Of a stretch of 21,201 bases of DNA, positions 6,314 through 13,566 are shown piece by piece (position 1 is the stretch's first letter; every line of letters starts with the position of its first letter). Position numbers and translations under genes: made by a program. The stretch is from a virus, in the IMG/VR virus record IMGVR_UViG_3300023198_001094, positions 1 to 21,201 of that record. The stretch is one strand, 5' to 3'. The notes beneath the pieces were generated by a model. The model made no database searches. It saw only the letters and a program-made list of their open reading frames with translations, and was not told the origin of the DNA.

Positions 6314-8335
6314 CTATGTGGCGTCTGGAGTGACAGCTGTACGGTTGCCGTCTGCGTCAACTGTTGCTGTGATGCGATCTTTACTGTCACCGATATCTCG
6401 AATCGCTACTGTTGTCGTAGCGGCTCCTGAGAGCTTACCGACCAGAGCGGACAGGATAAGACGAAGAGCCTGACGAGGTGTATAACTGGTTTCAATACCG
6501 TTAGCGCGATCCAGGAGGGCATCGGCATTTTCGTTACTGACATCTGCAGCTTGTCCCGCAGCGTCCCGGGCATTGGCGGCATATGTAGATGAGCTTATAC
6601 TGGCGTCAGCAGGAGAAACCTCAGTGAGATGATCACCATCGCCACCGGCTTCGGTTAAATGATCTCCGTCGCCTCCAGCTTCTGTAAGGTGGTCGCCATC
6701 CCCACCAGCTTCAGTCAGACCGACACCGGCAGCACCGATTTCAGCTGTGTCATCTAGTATGTCATTGAGATCCAGTGCTGTTTGTGCTGTCGCCTGGACA
6801 TGAGTCACATTCACATCGGCATATGCGGCATTCATGATATAGAAAACATCATCTGCAACAGGAGTGAATGAGAACGCTCTATCGACAAACACTTCCTTGG
6901 TTGCGCCTATGTAGTCGACAATGCGCCGTACCTCAGAATGGCTATCTGTCGCGTCTTCCAGGACTATAACCATACCGTTGTAAGCGTCGTTGTTACCTAT
7001 TCCGGTATCGAGAATGAACTGCGAGGCACTGGTAGCTGATGCGATATCACCGTGTACAAGATGTTGTTTGGATACATTATAACCAAGCGTGTTTTCATCA
7101 TGTCCAGAATCTGCACGACTCCATACGGCTTCTTGTATAGCGTCGGCGGTTAACCCTGCAGCCTCTTGAGCGACTGATGTTATATTAACGTAATCGCAAT
7201 ACCAGTCATCTGTTACAGTGATAGATTCTGAAGTGAATCTAATCTTAACCTCGCCATCACTGACCTGGCGCATATTGTTTGTTAACGGATATTGGAATGT
7301 CTGATTGGCGACACCGTTATTGAAGTCGTTGGCCGAACTGGATAATTGGACATATGCGGCTAGGTTATAGTCGTATGCCCAAACCTGTACTGTTCTAAGC
7401 GCACCAGAGCCGAAGTAACCCGTCACTGTAATTTGATCTGGAACCCGCCCGGTACCAATATTAAACGTCAGGTCTACGTTAAGTCCAAAACCTCCCACAG
7501 CGGCGCCGGCAGGAGCGGTTTGATAGTATGTGGTATTAACAGAAGCTGTGTCAGCATACGTCCCTGATTCGAGAGTACCGGTTGTTTCGTTGTTAGCCGC
7601 CGCTGAGTGATTCTGAGGATTGGCATCTGTAATAGCATCCCTGACAGCCTCAAGAGAATCTGTGGTATTGACAAATGTACTCCAGTCCGGCGTTGCGCCC
7701 TTGGATGCAAGTTTGGCTATGATTGAGCTATCTACTACATCATCTGCATCGGCTACAGCCACAAGATGATCGAGCTTGATTTCATCCAGGACCTTGCGGA
7801 CTGCGAGTGCGATGATGTTCGTGGCATAAGCGGTACTGCCCACATCTGCAGCAAAAGTAGCGTTGTCGATTGCGGCATCGGCTATAGCAGCAGCAGTGAC
7901 CGCATTCGCCGCCATTGCAGTTACATTAACATCAAGAGTGTCACCGCCGTCGATAAGAGCGTTGTTGAGTGCAGCAGCCCTGAAACCTATAACAGGTCCG
8001 ATCCAGGGTAGGATTCCTGTAGCGTATCCACTGAACCATCCAAACCCCTCTGTGTCGTTGTTGATTGAAGCTCCGCTATCGGCAGGGATCTCGATTGAGT
8101 ACATCCCGTTGCCCTGGTTCACCCAGTCGTAGTCTCCACCGGTATCGGTAGGGGTTACTGCGGTTTGGCTCATCACACCTGCGGTCGTTACGAAGTTCCA
8201 CAACAGATCCAGACCAGCCTGATCGTATGTGACCGACTCTTCTCGGGCCTTAAAATCAGTGTCGTCTATCAGAGCCGCCTTGCATACGGGTACTTCCGAC
8301 AAGGCTGCATCTACATCCATCCATAGATCAGGCAT
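6314..8335 (-). CDS. Large phage appendage/fibre-type structural protein
   Basis: A 673-residue protein. The N-terminus has DFKAREESVTYDQAGLDLLW and WVNQGNGMYSIEIPADSG, typical of modular phage surface proteins. Ala/Val/Asp-rich helices, VTAMAANAVTAAAIADAAID and VRKVLDEIKLDHL, follow. A Gly/Asp repeat (three 10-residue units) precedes the last ~60 residues, which contain RQALRLILSALVGKLSGA and RDIGDSKDRITATVDADGNR. That C-terminal segment recurs at the end of many phage fibre-like proteins. There is no signal peptide, unlike the three genes downstream. The ATG at 8335 is preceded by AAGGAG. It is probably an adhesin, a fibre component or a scaffold for one. Confidence 0.85.
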   Translation of the reverse strand: MPDLWMDVDAALSEVPVCKAALIDDTDFKAREESVTYDQAGLDLLWNFVTTAGVMSQTAVTPTDTGGDYDWVNQGNGMYSIEIPADSGASINNDTEGFGWFSGYATGILPWIGPVIGFRAAALNNALIDGGDTLDVNVTAMAANAVTAAAIADAAIDNATFAADVGSTAYATNIIALAVRKVLDEIKLDHLVAVADADDVVDSSIIAKLASKGATPDWSTFVNTTDSLEAVRDAITDANPQNHSAAANNETTGTLESGTYADTASVNTTYYQTAPAGAAVGGFGLNVDLTFNIGTGRVPDQITVTGYFGSGALRTVQVWAYDYNLAAYVQLSSSANDFNNGVANQTFQYPLTNNMRQVSDGEVKIRFTSESITVTDDWYCDYVNITSVAQEAAGLTADAIQEAVWSRADSGHDENTLGYNVSKQHLVHGDIASATSASQFILDTGIGNNDAYNGMVIVLEDATDSHSEVRRIVDYIGATKEVFVDRAFSFTPVADDVFYIMNAAYADVNVTHVQATAQTALDLNDILDDTAEIGAAGVGLTEAGGDGDHLTEAGGDGDHLTEAGGDGDHLTEVSPADASISSSTYAANARDAAGQAADVSNENADALLDRANGIETSYTPRQALRLILSALVGKLSGAATTTVAIRDIGDSKDRITATVDADGNRTAVTPDAT
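6620..6718 (-). repeat. 30-bp tandem repeat encoding AGGDGDHLTE
   Basis: Three full 30-bp units and part of a fourth lie in the large appendage gene, at 6620-6649, 6650-6679 and 6680-6709, with a tail to about 6718. They encode repeated [TS]EAGGDGDHL. The units differ mostly at third codon positions, so the protein repeat is kept while the DNA has drifted. Confidence 0.9.
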
Positions 8336-8344
8336 AGTATCTCC

Positions 8345-8440
8345 TTAATTCTGTTGCGCGTACTGATACCAGGGATTTCCAGATGGTGCGTCGATACTTC
8401 CCCAGGAGAATTTAAGATTAATCACAAGTAATAAAGTCAT
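8345..8440 (-). CDS. Tiny ORF, 31 aa
   Basis: An ORF of 31 codons, MTLLLVINLKFSWGS then IDAPSGNPWYQYAQQN. It fills the otherwise empty gap between the two large appendage genes. Its ATG overlaps the preceding TAA as TAATG with GGAG upstream, and the SD of the next gene (AAGGAG) directly follows its stop. Placement is that of a real translationally coupled gene. The length is too short for certainty and no function can be given. Confidence 0.55.
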   Translation of the reverse strand: MTLLLVINLKFSWGSIDAPSGNPWYQYAQQN

Positions 8441-9738
8441 TAGACTCCTCCGGTCACTGCTGCTGTGTAGCCGCTAACCATAATGCTGTGGTAAGTGACG
8501 GTCGTACTGGTCACAGCCAGTAATGTATTGGCAGTTAATTTAATTGGAGTTTTAAGATGTATGGTAGCACCACCATAGGCACCAGGAAAGATCTTCAGTT
8601 TTACTGAGCCGCCAGAGCCGTCAAGTAGTGAGATATAACCAGTAGCTCCACCAGTGGTGACTCCGTTGCTTATTACGATGTCTGTGATGAACAGACTTAA
8701 ATTCGCCCCTGGTGCTGCTTTGAGTGTGGCGTTGGTTTGGGCTGAACTGTAGTCGCCTACGGCATCCCACCGGAATGGATGGGTTGTTTCTACATACTGA
8801 CGACCGTAACCGTCTGCGATACCATCAACCCTGTCATTCTCTGCGCTGACTGTTGTGCCTGGGGCTGTGCCGTCGAAGAGCTTGTTCTTGAACCCTACTT
8901 TGGTCGGATTGCCTGAGTCTGCTACATCATGGGCTACATCACCAGCTACCACGACATCGTTGTTAGAGCCGAGGTCTGCGGTAACAGAGCCGTCTACTGT
9001 TATGACGTTTCCACCGTCCTGAATGTTTACAGCAGCACCGGCAGCAGCATTATCGATAGTGACATTATGCCCATCGGCTAACTGTTTGGCTTCAGTAGCA
9101 AACCCGGCGATCGGGCTGCTCTCAGTTGTCGCTATAGGAGTCATACTAGCGATTCCCTGAACCGTCACTACCTCGCCATCTACGGCGGCTCCAGCGGATT
9201 GTGACCCCCTGACAAATACTTCATTGGTAGATATATTGTCTACTGTGACATTGTGACCGTCCGCAAGCTGAAGTGCTGAAGTGGCTGCACCTGCCGGGAG
9301 TGCGCTTGAGAGAACATCGACATCACCGATATCAACACCGGTATTCGCTGCGAGTTTACCAATGGCATTGGTGCCGGCTGGTAATGGAACATTTGTCGCC
9401 AGCGTCACTCGTGGAACTGTCACGCCATCAACACCTGTACTAGCGGCAATTCCAGCCTGGCCGACAATGGGATTAACCTTCGCCCTGTCCGACTCATCCC
9501 AGTCGTCCATTATCTCAACAGCAGTTTTAATCGCGGCCGCACTGGCTTCAGTCATGTTGAGGTCTGCTGCGGTTGGCTGTTGCACCTCCAGCCCTTTGGC
9601 GTCTGCCAGTATGCCGGTTGCGACACCGTCACCAGAATAGGAGAGTTTCACCCGCTGGACTTGTCCAGCAGCGCCACAGTCATCGGTGGCACAAACCTCG
9701 CCGCCAGTTCCTGCGTCAAGTTGTACATTGTCTGCCAT
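8440..9738 (-). CDS. Phage surface/appendage repeat protein
   Basis: A 432-residue protein starting MADNVQLDAGTGGEV. I place the start at 9738, where GGGAG lies upstream; a longer frame to 9837 only overlaps the previous gene. It contains ATSALQLADGHNVTVDN and ATEAKQLADGHNVTIDN, an internal repeat. It also has LPAGTNAIGKLAAN followed by GVDIGDV, shared with the exported protein at 4737-5903. The C-terminal part is beta-rich (VVTYHSIMVSGYTAAVTGGV-like strands). Such modules are typical of phage structural proteins exposed on the virion. No signal peptide is present. Confidence 0.85.
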   Translation of the reverse strand: MADNVQLDAGTGGEVCATDDCGAAGQVQRVKLSYSGDGVATGILADAKGLEVQQPTAADLNMTEASAAAIKTAVEIMDDWDESDRAKVNPIVGQAGIAASTGVDGVTVPRVTLATNVPLPAGTNAIGKLAANTGVDIGDVDVLSSALPAGAATSALQLADGHNVTVDNISTNEVFVRGSQSAGAAVDGEVVTVQGIASMTPIATTESSPIAGFATEAKQLADGHNVTIDNAAAGAAVNIQDGGNVITVDGSVTADLGSNNDVVVAGDVAHDVADSGNPTKVGFKNKLFDGTAPGTTVSAENDRVDGIADGYGRQYVETTHPFRWDAVGDYSSAQTNATLKAAPGANLSLFITDIVISNGVTTGGATGYISLLDGSGGSVKLKIFPGAYGGATIHLKTPIKLTANTLLAVTSTTVTYHSIMVSGYTAAVTGGV

Positions 9739-9743
9739 AATAT

Positions 9744-10478
9744 TTAATCTCCCATTCCCATCATTTTGAGTACTGAGTTGTCCGTTGACGGTGCCGCTCC
9801 CCCCGCCTCTTTGAATGTTGCACCGCAACCGCACCACGGCTGTGTTTGGGTATATGTATGCGTTAGGGTTTTATCCCCTGAGCCGACTGGAATATCATAA
9901 TTAGTGCAACAACCATTACCACCCGAATCCCATGAAGTAGTTGCAAGCGTTCCACCAAATGCACTGTCTGAAACAGATGTTATACCATTTGCTTTATTGA
10001 CAGTAACGGCTGCGCAAAATTCTCCACCCTCAGATGGAGTTACCACAACATCATTAACAGTAGCGCTAGTTTGATTGTCGTATTCGCTTATATCGTCTAG
10101 TGGTGCAGTCTGGTCAACGCCGCTAAACCACTCCACCCCAACACGAGTTGAATTACCAGCAGTACCCGCTGGAGAGGAAAAGGTGATTACTATGTCATAG
10201 GTTCCATCGTCTATCGTTCCATCCGACTCAAGCACATACCACATTTCTGTAACTAAATCGCTTGCACTATGAATGGCTTCAACTGCACGAGTCATGGAAA
10301 CGCCATTCCAAGTTACACCCGAAATGACAAAAGTGGAACCTGAAGCTATTCCAACAGTTACAACTCCCATACCATCGGTAAGTGCATCAACCGCTACACT
10401 ACCTACAGTTAAGGAACCATCGACACCCTTTGCGTCAGAGTTTTCAAGTTCGACAGATCCAATGACAGTAATCGCCAT
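9744..10478 (-). CDS. Beta-rich phage structural-type protein (244 aa)
   Basis: A 244-residue, Gly/Ser/Thr/Val-rich, low-Lys/Arg protein. It contains NSTRVGVEWFSGVDQTAPLD with the pattern of a beta-sandwich or lectin-like domain. A later segment with paired Cys (GGNGCCTNYD) follows, then WCGCGATFKEAGG. It ends KMMGMGD. The ATG at 10478 is embedded in the end of the preceding gene, and the next gene starts 6 bp after its stop. No family is certain. Context says virion or appendage protein. Confidence 0.78.
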   Translation of the reverse strand: MAITVIGSVELENSDAKGVDGSLTVGSVAVDALTDGMGVVTVGIASGSTFVISGVTWNGVSMTRAVEAIHSASDLVTEMWYVLESDGTIDDGTYDIVITFSSPAGTAGNSTRVGVEWFSGVDQTAPLDDISEYDNQTSATVNDVVVTPSEGGEFCAAVTVNKANGITSVSDSAFGGTLATTSWDSGGNGCCTNYDIPVGSGDKTLTHTYTQTQPWCGCGATFKEAGGAAPSTDNSVLKMMGMGD

Positions 10479-10831
10479 TATAATATAACCTCTGGTATTT
10501 CTTCGCCTTGAGCAAATGAGGCCACTCTAAACCTTGCCCTCATACGTCCATTCATATTCGCAATAATCCGGCACTGTTGCCCGGAGTTATCACCGTAACT
10601 CATCCCCGCTACGAATTGCCCGACCTCATCAAAGCGTTGAACTGTTCGACAGAGGACATTACTATCCTTGGATATTTCAATAGTAATATCGCAGAAAGCA
10701 CCCACAGAAAGGATAGATACAATATCAAAGATGGCCTTAACGTCATTAGTAGTCAGATCATCGAAGTTGACAGTTTCATCAGCTTGATAATCATTGTAGT
10801 TCCGTTCTGGTGCTTGAAATAGTGTTTGCAT
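10478..10831 (-). CDS. Small phage structural-type protein (117 aa)
   Basis: A 117-residue protein, MQTLFQAPERNYNDYQADET then beta-rich CDITIEISKDSNVLCRTV and a basic end RMRARFRVASFAQGEE. It overlaps both neighbours by a base or more, as is usual in this operon. The middle looks like a small beta-barrel or sandwich. No named family is recognised. A head or tail accessory role is inferred from its place between the 123-residue and the 244-residue structural genes. Confidence 0.75.
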   Translation of the reverse strand: MQTLFQAPERNYNDYQADETVNFDDLTTNDVKAIFDIVSILSVGAFCDITIEISKDSNVLCRTVQRFDEVGQFVAGMSYGDNSGQQCRIIANMNGRMRARFRVASFAQGEEIPEVIL

Positions 10832-11202
10832 TACACCTCTATGTAATTAATGCAGCCGCCGATCTGGACGCTGCCACCGAGGTTGAGGTTGAGGGCTTCA
10901 CCGGCTACAGTCTCGAAGAAGAAACCATTCGGACCCCAGTAGTCTGAATGTCCTGAGCCTGCGAGCCAGGTCGCGGCCGGGAGTAGGGCTGTCGATGCAC
11001 TCTTCCAGGTGAGGGCGAGATCCGATACCAGTGGAGCGAAGTGGATACCGATAACGCGGATCTTCTTGGTTTCCACAGCTGCTACTATTTCCTGGTCGCC
11101 GGCAGTGTCTTCGTCGATGACTGCCTGTTTGATCTGGAATTCGCCTACCTCGGACTGAGATGTGTTGCCGAGCTTGACACGGTCGTGTGAGCTACCTGGC
11201 AT
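10831..11202 (-). CDS. Phage structural-type protein with GEALNLNL motif (123 aa)
   Basis: A 123-residue protein with QEIVAAVETKKIRVIGIHF followed by a beta strand series and a C-terminal ETVAGEALNLNLGGS and NYIEV. This pattern (V-A-A-V-x-x-K-K-I-R-V ... GEALNLN) belongs to a common small phage virion-type protein. Its ATG overlaps the stop of the terminase ATPase half as TAATG. The SD AAAGGAG lies inside that gene's last codons, so it is coupled to terL translation. The exact virion position is unknown. Confidence 0.8.
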   Translation of the reverse strand: MPGSSHDRVKLGNTSQSEVGEFQIKQAVIDEDTAGDQEIVAAVETKKIRVIGIHFAPLVSDLALTWKSASTALLPAATWLAGSGHSDYWGPNGFFFETVAGEALNLNLGGSVQIGGCINYIEV

Positions 11203-11969
11203 TAGACTACTCCTTTATATGATTCGAGAAAACCTTTGACTACTTCTGTCACGCCCTGGAGCGGAGTGAATGTGAGAGCGATCTGGCCTTTGGTTGTCAT
11301 GGTGCGTACACAGCATTCGGCATAGACATCTTCGGGAGGTTCCTCATCGCACCAGATGAATTCGATTGCACGTCCGGTGAATGCAGCCCAGCCCTGCTCG
11401 TATGACTTGAAGATGATGGTTGAGTTGGCTCCGCTGACGTGTTTGACGTCGACTGATTCGTAGGCCCGGGGGATTCCGGCTCGTCTTGGTGGAGCTCCTG
11501 AGATGTATCGGTGCGGGATCATGCCGGTACCGAGTTTATCCCAGGCGCCCAGGAGTTCGAACTGGTTCACGTCCCGGACGTTGTAAGAAGAATCGTTGAC
11601 TGCCCAGGCCAATATGGGCTTGTTGAATCTGTGTCCAGGCCACCAGTCAGGATAAAGTCCAGTGGCATGCAGGGTGATCTCAAAGGCAGCTGCGATTGTC
11701 TTGCCTGTTCTGTTAGCTGCAAGGAGACAGCGTTCCCTGTGAGCTGATCCGTCGCAATTCGGTGGACATGTGTCCATCGGCTCGTGTTTGCCGCCTGCAG
11801 TGAAGAATTTGACATGCTTGGGGTAGAGCTCACGACGATAGATTCCTTTGTCCAGGAAGAATGCGTCCTGGCGATTGTTCTTCCGGGCTGCGTCGAGGGC
11901 TGTGAGCTCGTCCAGGTGCTTGAGCCAGAACTCCTCGTTGTCTTTGATGCGGGTTGCGATGTCAGTCAT
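11202..11969 (-). CDS. Terminase large subunit, N-terminal ATPase half (split gene)
   Basis: A 255-residue protein that is the DNA-packaging ATPase of a terminase large subunit and stops before the nuclease. Walker A is LAANRTGKT (residues 83-91), Walker B with the catalytic acids is IEFIWCDEE (202-210), and the coupling motif is TFTPLQG (233-239). It ends VTEVVKGFLESYKGVV with a stop exactly where intact homologues continue toward the nuclease domain. I chose the ATG at 11969 (overlapping the end of terS as ATGACTGA) over a GTG at 11984. There is no intein-like extension after residue 239. The partner half is at 439-1194. The two together would make a normal-length terminase of about 500 residues. 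Confidence 0.94.
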   Translation of the reverse strand: MTDIATRIKDNEEFWLKHLDELTALDAARKNNRQDAFFLDKGIYRRELYPKHVKFFTAGGKHEPMDTCPPNCDGSAHRERCLLAANRTGKTIAAAFEITLHATGLYPDWWPGHRFNKPILAWAVNDSSYNVRDVNQFELLGAWDKLGTGMIPHRYISGAPPRRAGIPRAYESVDVKHVSGANSTIIFKSYEQGWAAFTGRAIEFIWCDEEPPEDVYAECCVRTMTTKGQIALTFTPLQGVTEVVKGFLESYKGVV

Positions 11970-12495
11970 TAGGGTCCTGCTCACGGACGGCCTTGATGGC
12001 TTTGACCGTGGTCAGCAGCTCGGTTAGATCCTCGTCGGTCATCTCGTCACGTCCAGGCATCTTCTTGAGGATCGCGTCTTCCTTCTCAACCTCGTGTGTG
12101 CCTTGTGAATCCCCGTACCGTTTCTTGAAATCACCCTTAATGATAGTGTTCAGTAGACTATCGCTGTACACCTGCTTCTGCCCGACAACCTCGCCTTGAT
12201 AGTAGATATCTTCCGTAACTCCTTGTGACGCACGACGATACGCCTCGTGAAGCCGTCTGTACTTGGCCAGCTCGTCCGCGAGATGATAACAGGCCGCATA
12301 CTCCACACTGGCCTTCATCCAGTGGTAATGTGACGTCCAAGCGACCCCTGCAGCCTCCGCAGCCTGGGTAATTATACCAAAACACTCCACTAGGGCTATC
12401 AAAAAGCCCTGTTGGTTGACTTGAAGACCGCTTCCTACAATTTCTTCAATGAATTTATCGATCTTTTCTTGCTCGATATCGACAGCGCTGCTCAT
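11962..12495 (-). CDS. Terminase small subunit
   Basis: A 177-residue protein directly upstream of the terminase ATPase half, overlapping it by 8 bp. It has the helix-turn-helix of small terminases, IITQAAEAAGVAWTSHYHWM (residues 41-60). This is followed by the characteristic YRRASQGV, IYYQGEVVGQKQVYSDSLL and KGDFKKRYGD segments, and an acidic C-terminal region. Its role is to recognise viral DNA and load it on the large subunit. The ATG at 12495 overlaps the stop of the preceding gene as ATGA. Confidence 0.93.
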   Translation of the reverse strand: MSSAVDIEQEKIDKFIEEIVGSGLQVNQQGFLIALVECFGIITQAAEAAGVAWTSHYHWMKASVEYAACYHLADELAKYRRLHEAYRRASQGVTEDIYYQGEVVGQKQVYSDSLLNTIIKGDFKKRYGDSQGTHEVEKEDAILKKMPGRDEMTDEDLTELLTTVKAIKAVREQDPND

Positions 12496-12680
12496 TTCTT
12501 CACCTTTTCTTCACCCTTTGGAGGGCATGGTTGTGTTTGCCTGGCGGCTCGTCGTGATGCCTGGTCCAGGAGGTGTGATGTGTAGTGACCTGGGCGAGAG
12601 TGGCCGGAAGATACTGAGTAATAAGGGTTTCGGGAGTCTGCGTTAAACATGGCTCGGATTTCGTCATTAGTGTAGCACAT
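12492..12680 (-). CDS. Small hypothetical protein (62 aa)
   Basis: A 62-residue, basic protein: MCYTNDEIRAMFNADSRNPY, then a Ser/His/Arg-rich middle and a KGEEKVKK tail. The first ~15 residues look like a short helix. It sits between an unknown gene and terS and overlaps terS by 4 bp. The SD is weak (GAGACG). The family is not recognised. Confidence 0.6.
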   Translation of the reverse strand: MCYTNDEIRAMFNADSRNPYYSVSSGHSRPGHYTSHLLDQASRRAARQTQPCPPKGEEKVKK

Positions 12681-12681
12681 T

Positions 12682-12939
12682 TTACGTCTCGGTTGGGTTT
12701 ATGGGGATGAATTGAGTGTGTGGAAATGTAAAGCTGTCGACTATCCTGATACCTGCGATAGGACGGTCGTAGACGTCGCTGAGGGCTCGCCTGGCTGCGT
12801 TGGTGCGGTAGAACTTGAGTCGGCCGTCAGGGAGGAAATAGGCTTTGTTTGCTTGGATATAGCTGTGGGCCTTGGCCGGGGAAGTGTAGGTAGATCCGCC
12901 CGGGTACGGGTTGGCGATTTCGATTTTGTGTTTGGACAT
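12682..12939 (-). CDS. Small hypothetical protein, first gene of the minus-strand operon
   Basis: An 85-residue protein, MSKHKIEIANPYPGGSTYTS, with a central ANKAYFLPDGRLKFYRTNAA. It reads as a small alpha/beta fold. It is the promoter-proximal gene of the packaging/virion operon, 1 bp before the next gene. The only upstream purine-rich stretch is weak. No known family is recognised. A regulatory or decoy role cannot be judged. Confidence 0.65.
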   Translation of the reverse strand: MSKHKIEIANPYPGGSTYTSPAKAHSYIQANKAYFLPDGRLKFYRTNAARRALSDVYDRPIAGIRIVDSFTFPHTQFIPINPTET

Positions 12940-12977
12940 AATTTTATCGTGTTGTTCCTCTTGAAGGCAAACGGCGA

Positions 12978-12997
12978 GCCCTCAGATGCAGGAGGGC
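12978..12997 (-). other. Hairpin in the leader of the minus-strand operon
   Basis: A 6-bp GC-rich inverted repeat, GCCCTC at 12978-12983 and GAGGGC at 12992-12997, around an 8-base loop. It lies in the untranslated leader between the predicted minus promoter and the first gene. No U-tract follows on either strand, so it is not a simple terminator. Confidence 0.4.
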
Positions 12998-13025
12998 GAC
13001 TGCGTGGTGTTGCGTCATTATCAAG

Positions 13026-13053
13026 GATATATGGGATTGGGTTAAGGTGTCAA
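13026..13053 (-). promoter_or_regulatory. Candidate sigma70-type promoter for packaging/virion operon
   Basis: On the minus strand a perfect -35 TTGACA (13048-13053) is followed after 16 bp by TATATC (13026-13031). Transcription would start near 13020 and enter the leader of the minus-strand operon. The region between 12940 and 13158 has no gene. It is the only intergenic gap over 200 bp, and it divides the divergent operons. Confidence 0.5.
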
Positions 13054-13076
13054 GGGGAAGTGAAGAAAAGGTGAAG

Positions 13077-13156
13077 AAAATAAATCGTGCTTTTTGTCGT
13101 TATTTTGTTGACAAGGAGTGAACGACCTGTCAAACTAGGTTCAAATAAGGAGGACG
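13077..13156 (+). promoter_or_regulatory. Repeated promoter/operator block, copy 1
   Basis: This ~80-bp block is nearly repeated at 16134-16216. It holds TTGACA (13108-13113) and, 14 bp later, its inverted copy TGTCAA (13128-13133), a dyad suited to a dimeric regulator. It then has GGTTCAAATAA leading into GGAGGA just before the ATG at 13159. If TTGACA is the -35, the 17-bp-spaced -10 would be CAAACT, a weak match. The dyad would then span the core promoter. It drives the plus-strand early-type genes. Confidence 0.6.
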
Positions 13157-13158
13157 AC

Positions 13159-13566
13159 ATGGGAAAGCGTTTCACGAAGGGCCAGAAAGTTTATTACTTT
13201 TCTACCAATTTCGCAGACATACCGCTAGACGATAGGGTAGTCGAGTACTACGCTATTATCGAAAGGACTGTAGATGCCTGTGGAGCAAAGCAGATGACAT
13301 TTGAGGATCATGGGTGTGACGGGATCTACGGACGACGTCAGGGGAGTCAGCATCCTCATTACTTCGCAACGGTTGACGAGGCTCTTGATCACGCCGAAGA
13401 GCATGTAGGAGAAACAGACCGGAGAACCTGGAAGACACGCACAGAAACAATCCCGATGTTTGGTGCGCTTCTTGGAATCTATACGGATCGAGACCACGCA
13501 GCGTTTGATGAATTCGAAAGAGTCCGAAACGATTTAACCTGGCAGGGAAGGACGGCATGCAAGTGA
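13159..13566 (+). CDS. Hypothetical early-type protein (135 aa)
   Basis: The first plus-strand gene after the repeated operator block, with GGAGGA before the ATG at 13159. A frame extension to 13087 lies inside the promoter and is rejected. The 135-residue protein begins MGKRFTKGQKVYYFSTNFAD. It has a mixed composition with a long acidic DEALDHAEEHVGET helix and no Cys/His metal motif. The fold may be a small SH3-like beta domain (KGQKVYYF) plus helices. Function is not recognised. Its end overlaps the metallopeptidase start by 10 bp. Confidence 0.75.
   Translation: MGKRFTKGQKVYYFSTNFADIPLDDRVVEYYAIIERTVDACGAKQMTFEDHGCDGIYGRRQGSQHPHYFATVDEALDHAEEHVGETDRRTWKTRTETIPMFGALLGIYTDRDHAAFDEFERVRNDLTWQGRTACK

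Noticed and set aside
6620-6718. CRISPR-like repeat array
   Set aside because: The repeats are directly adjacent, lie in frame in a protein and have no spacers.
11190-11260. A split intein or intron as the cause of the terminase split
   Set aside because: The last codons of the ATPase half go straight into a stop and the next gene. No intein blocks A/B are seen after the coupling motif or before KWFAQVSW, and no intron core was recognised. A trans-acting intron cannot be fully excluded by eye.
12712-13074. Plus-strand ORF opposite the first packaging-operon gene and its leader
   Set aside because: It runs antisense to a better supported gene, crosses the promoter region and has no SD.
13128-13150. 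A tRNA, because of the GGTTCAAAT T-loop-like sequence in the repeated operator
   Set aside because: No acceptor, D or anticodon stems can be folded around either copy, and the same string is followed at once by a ribosome-binding site.
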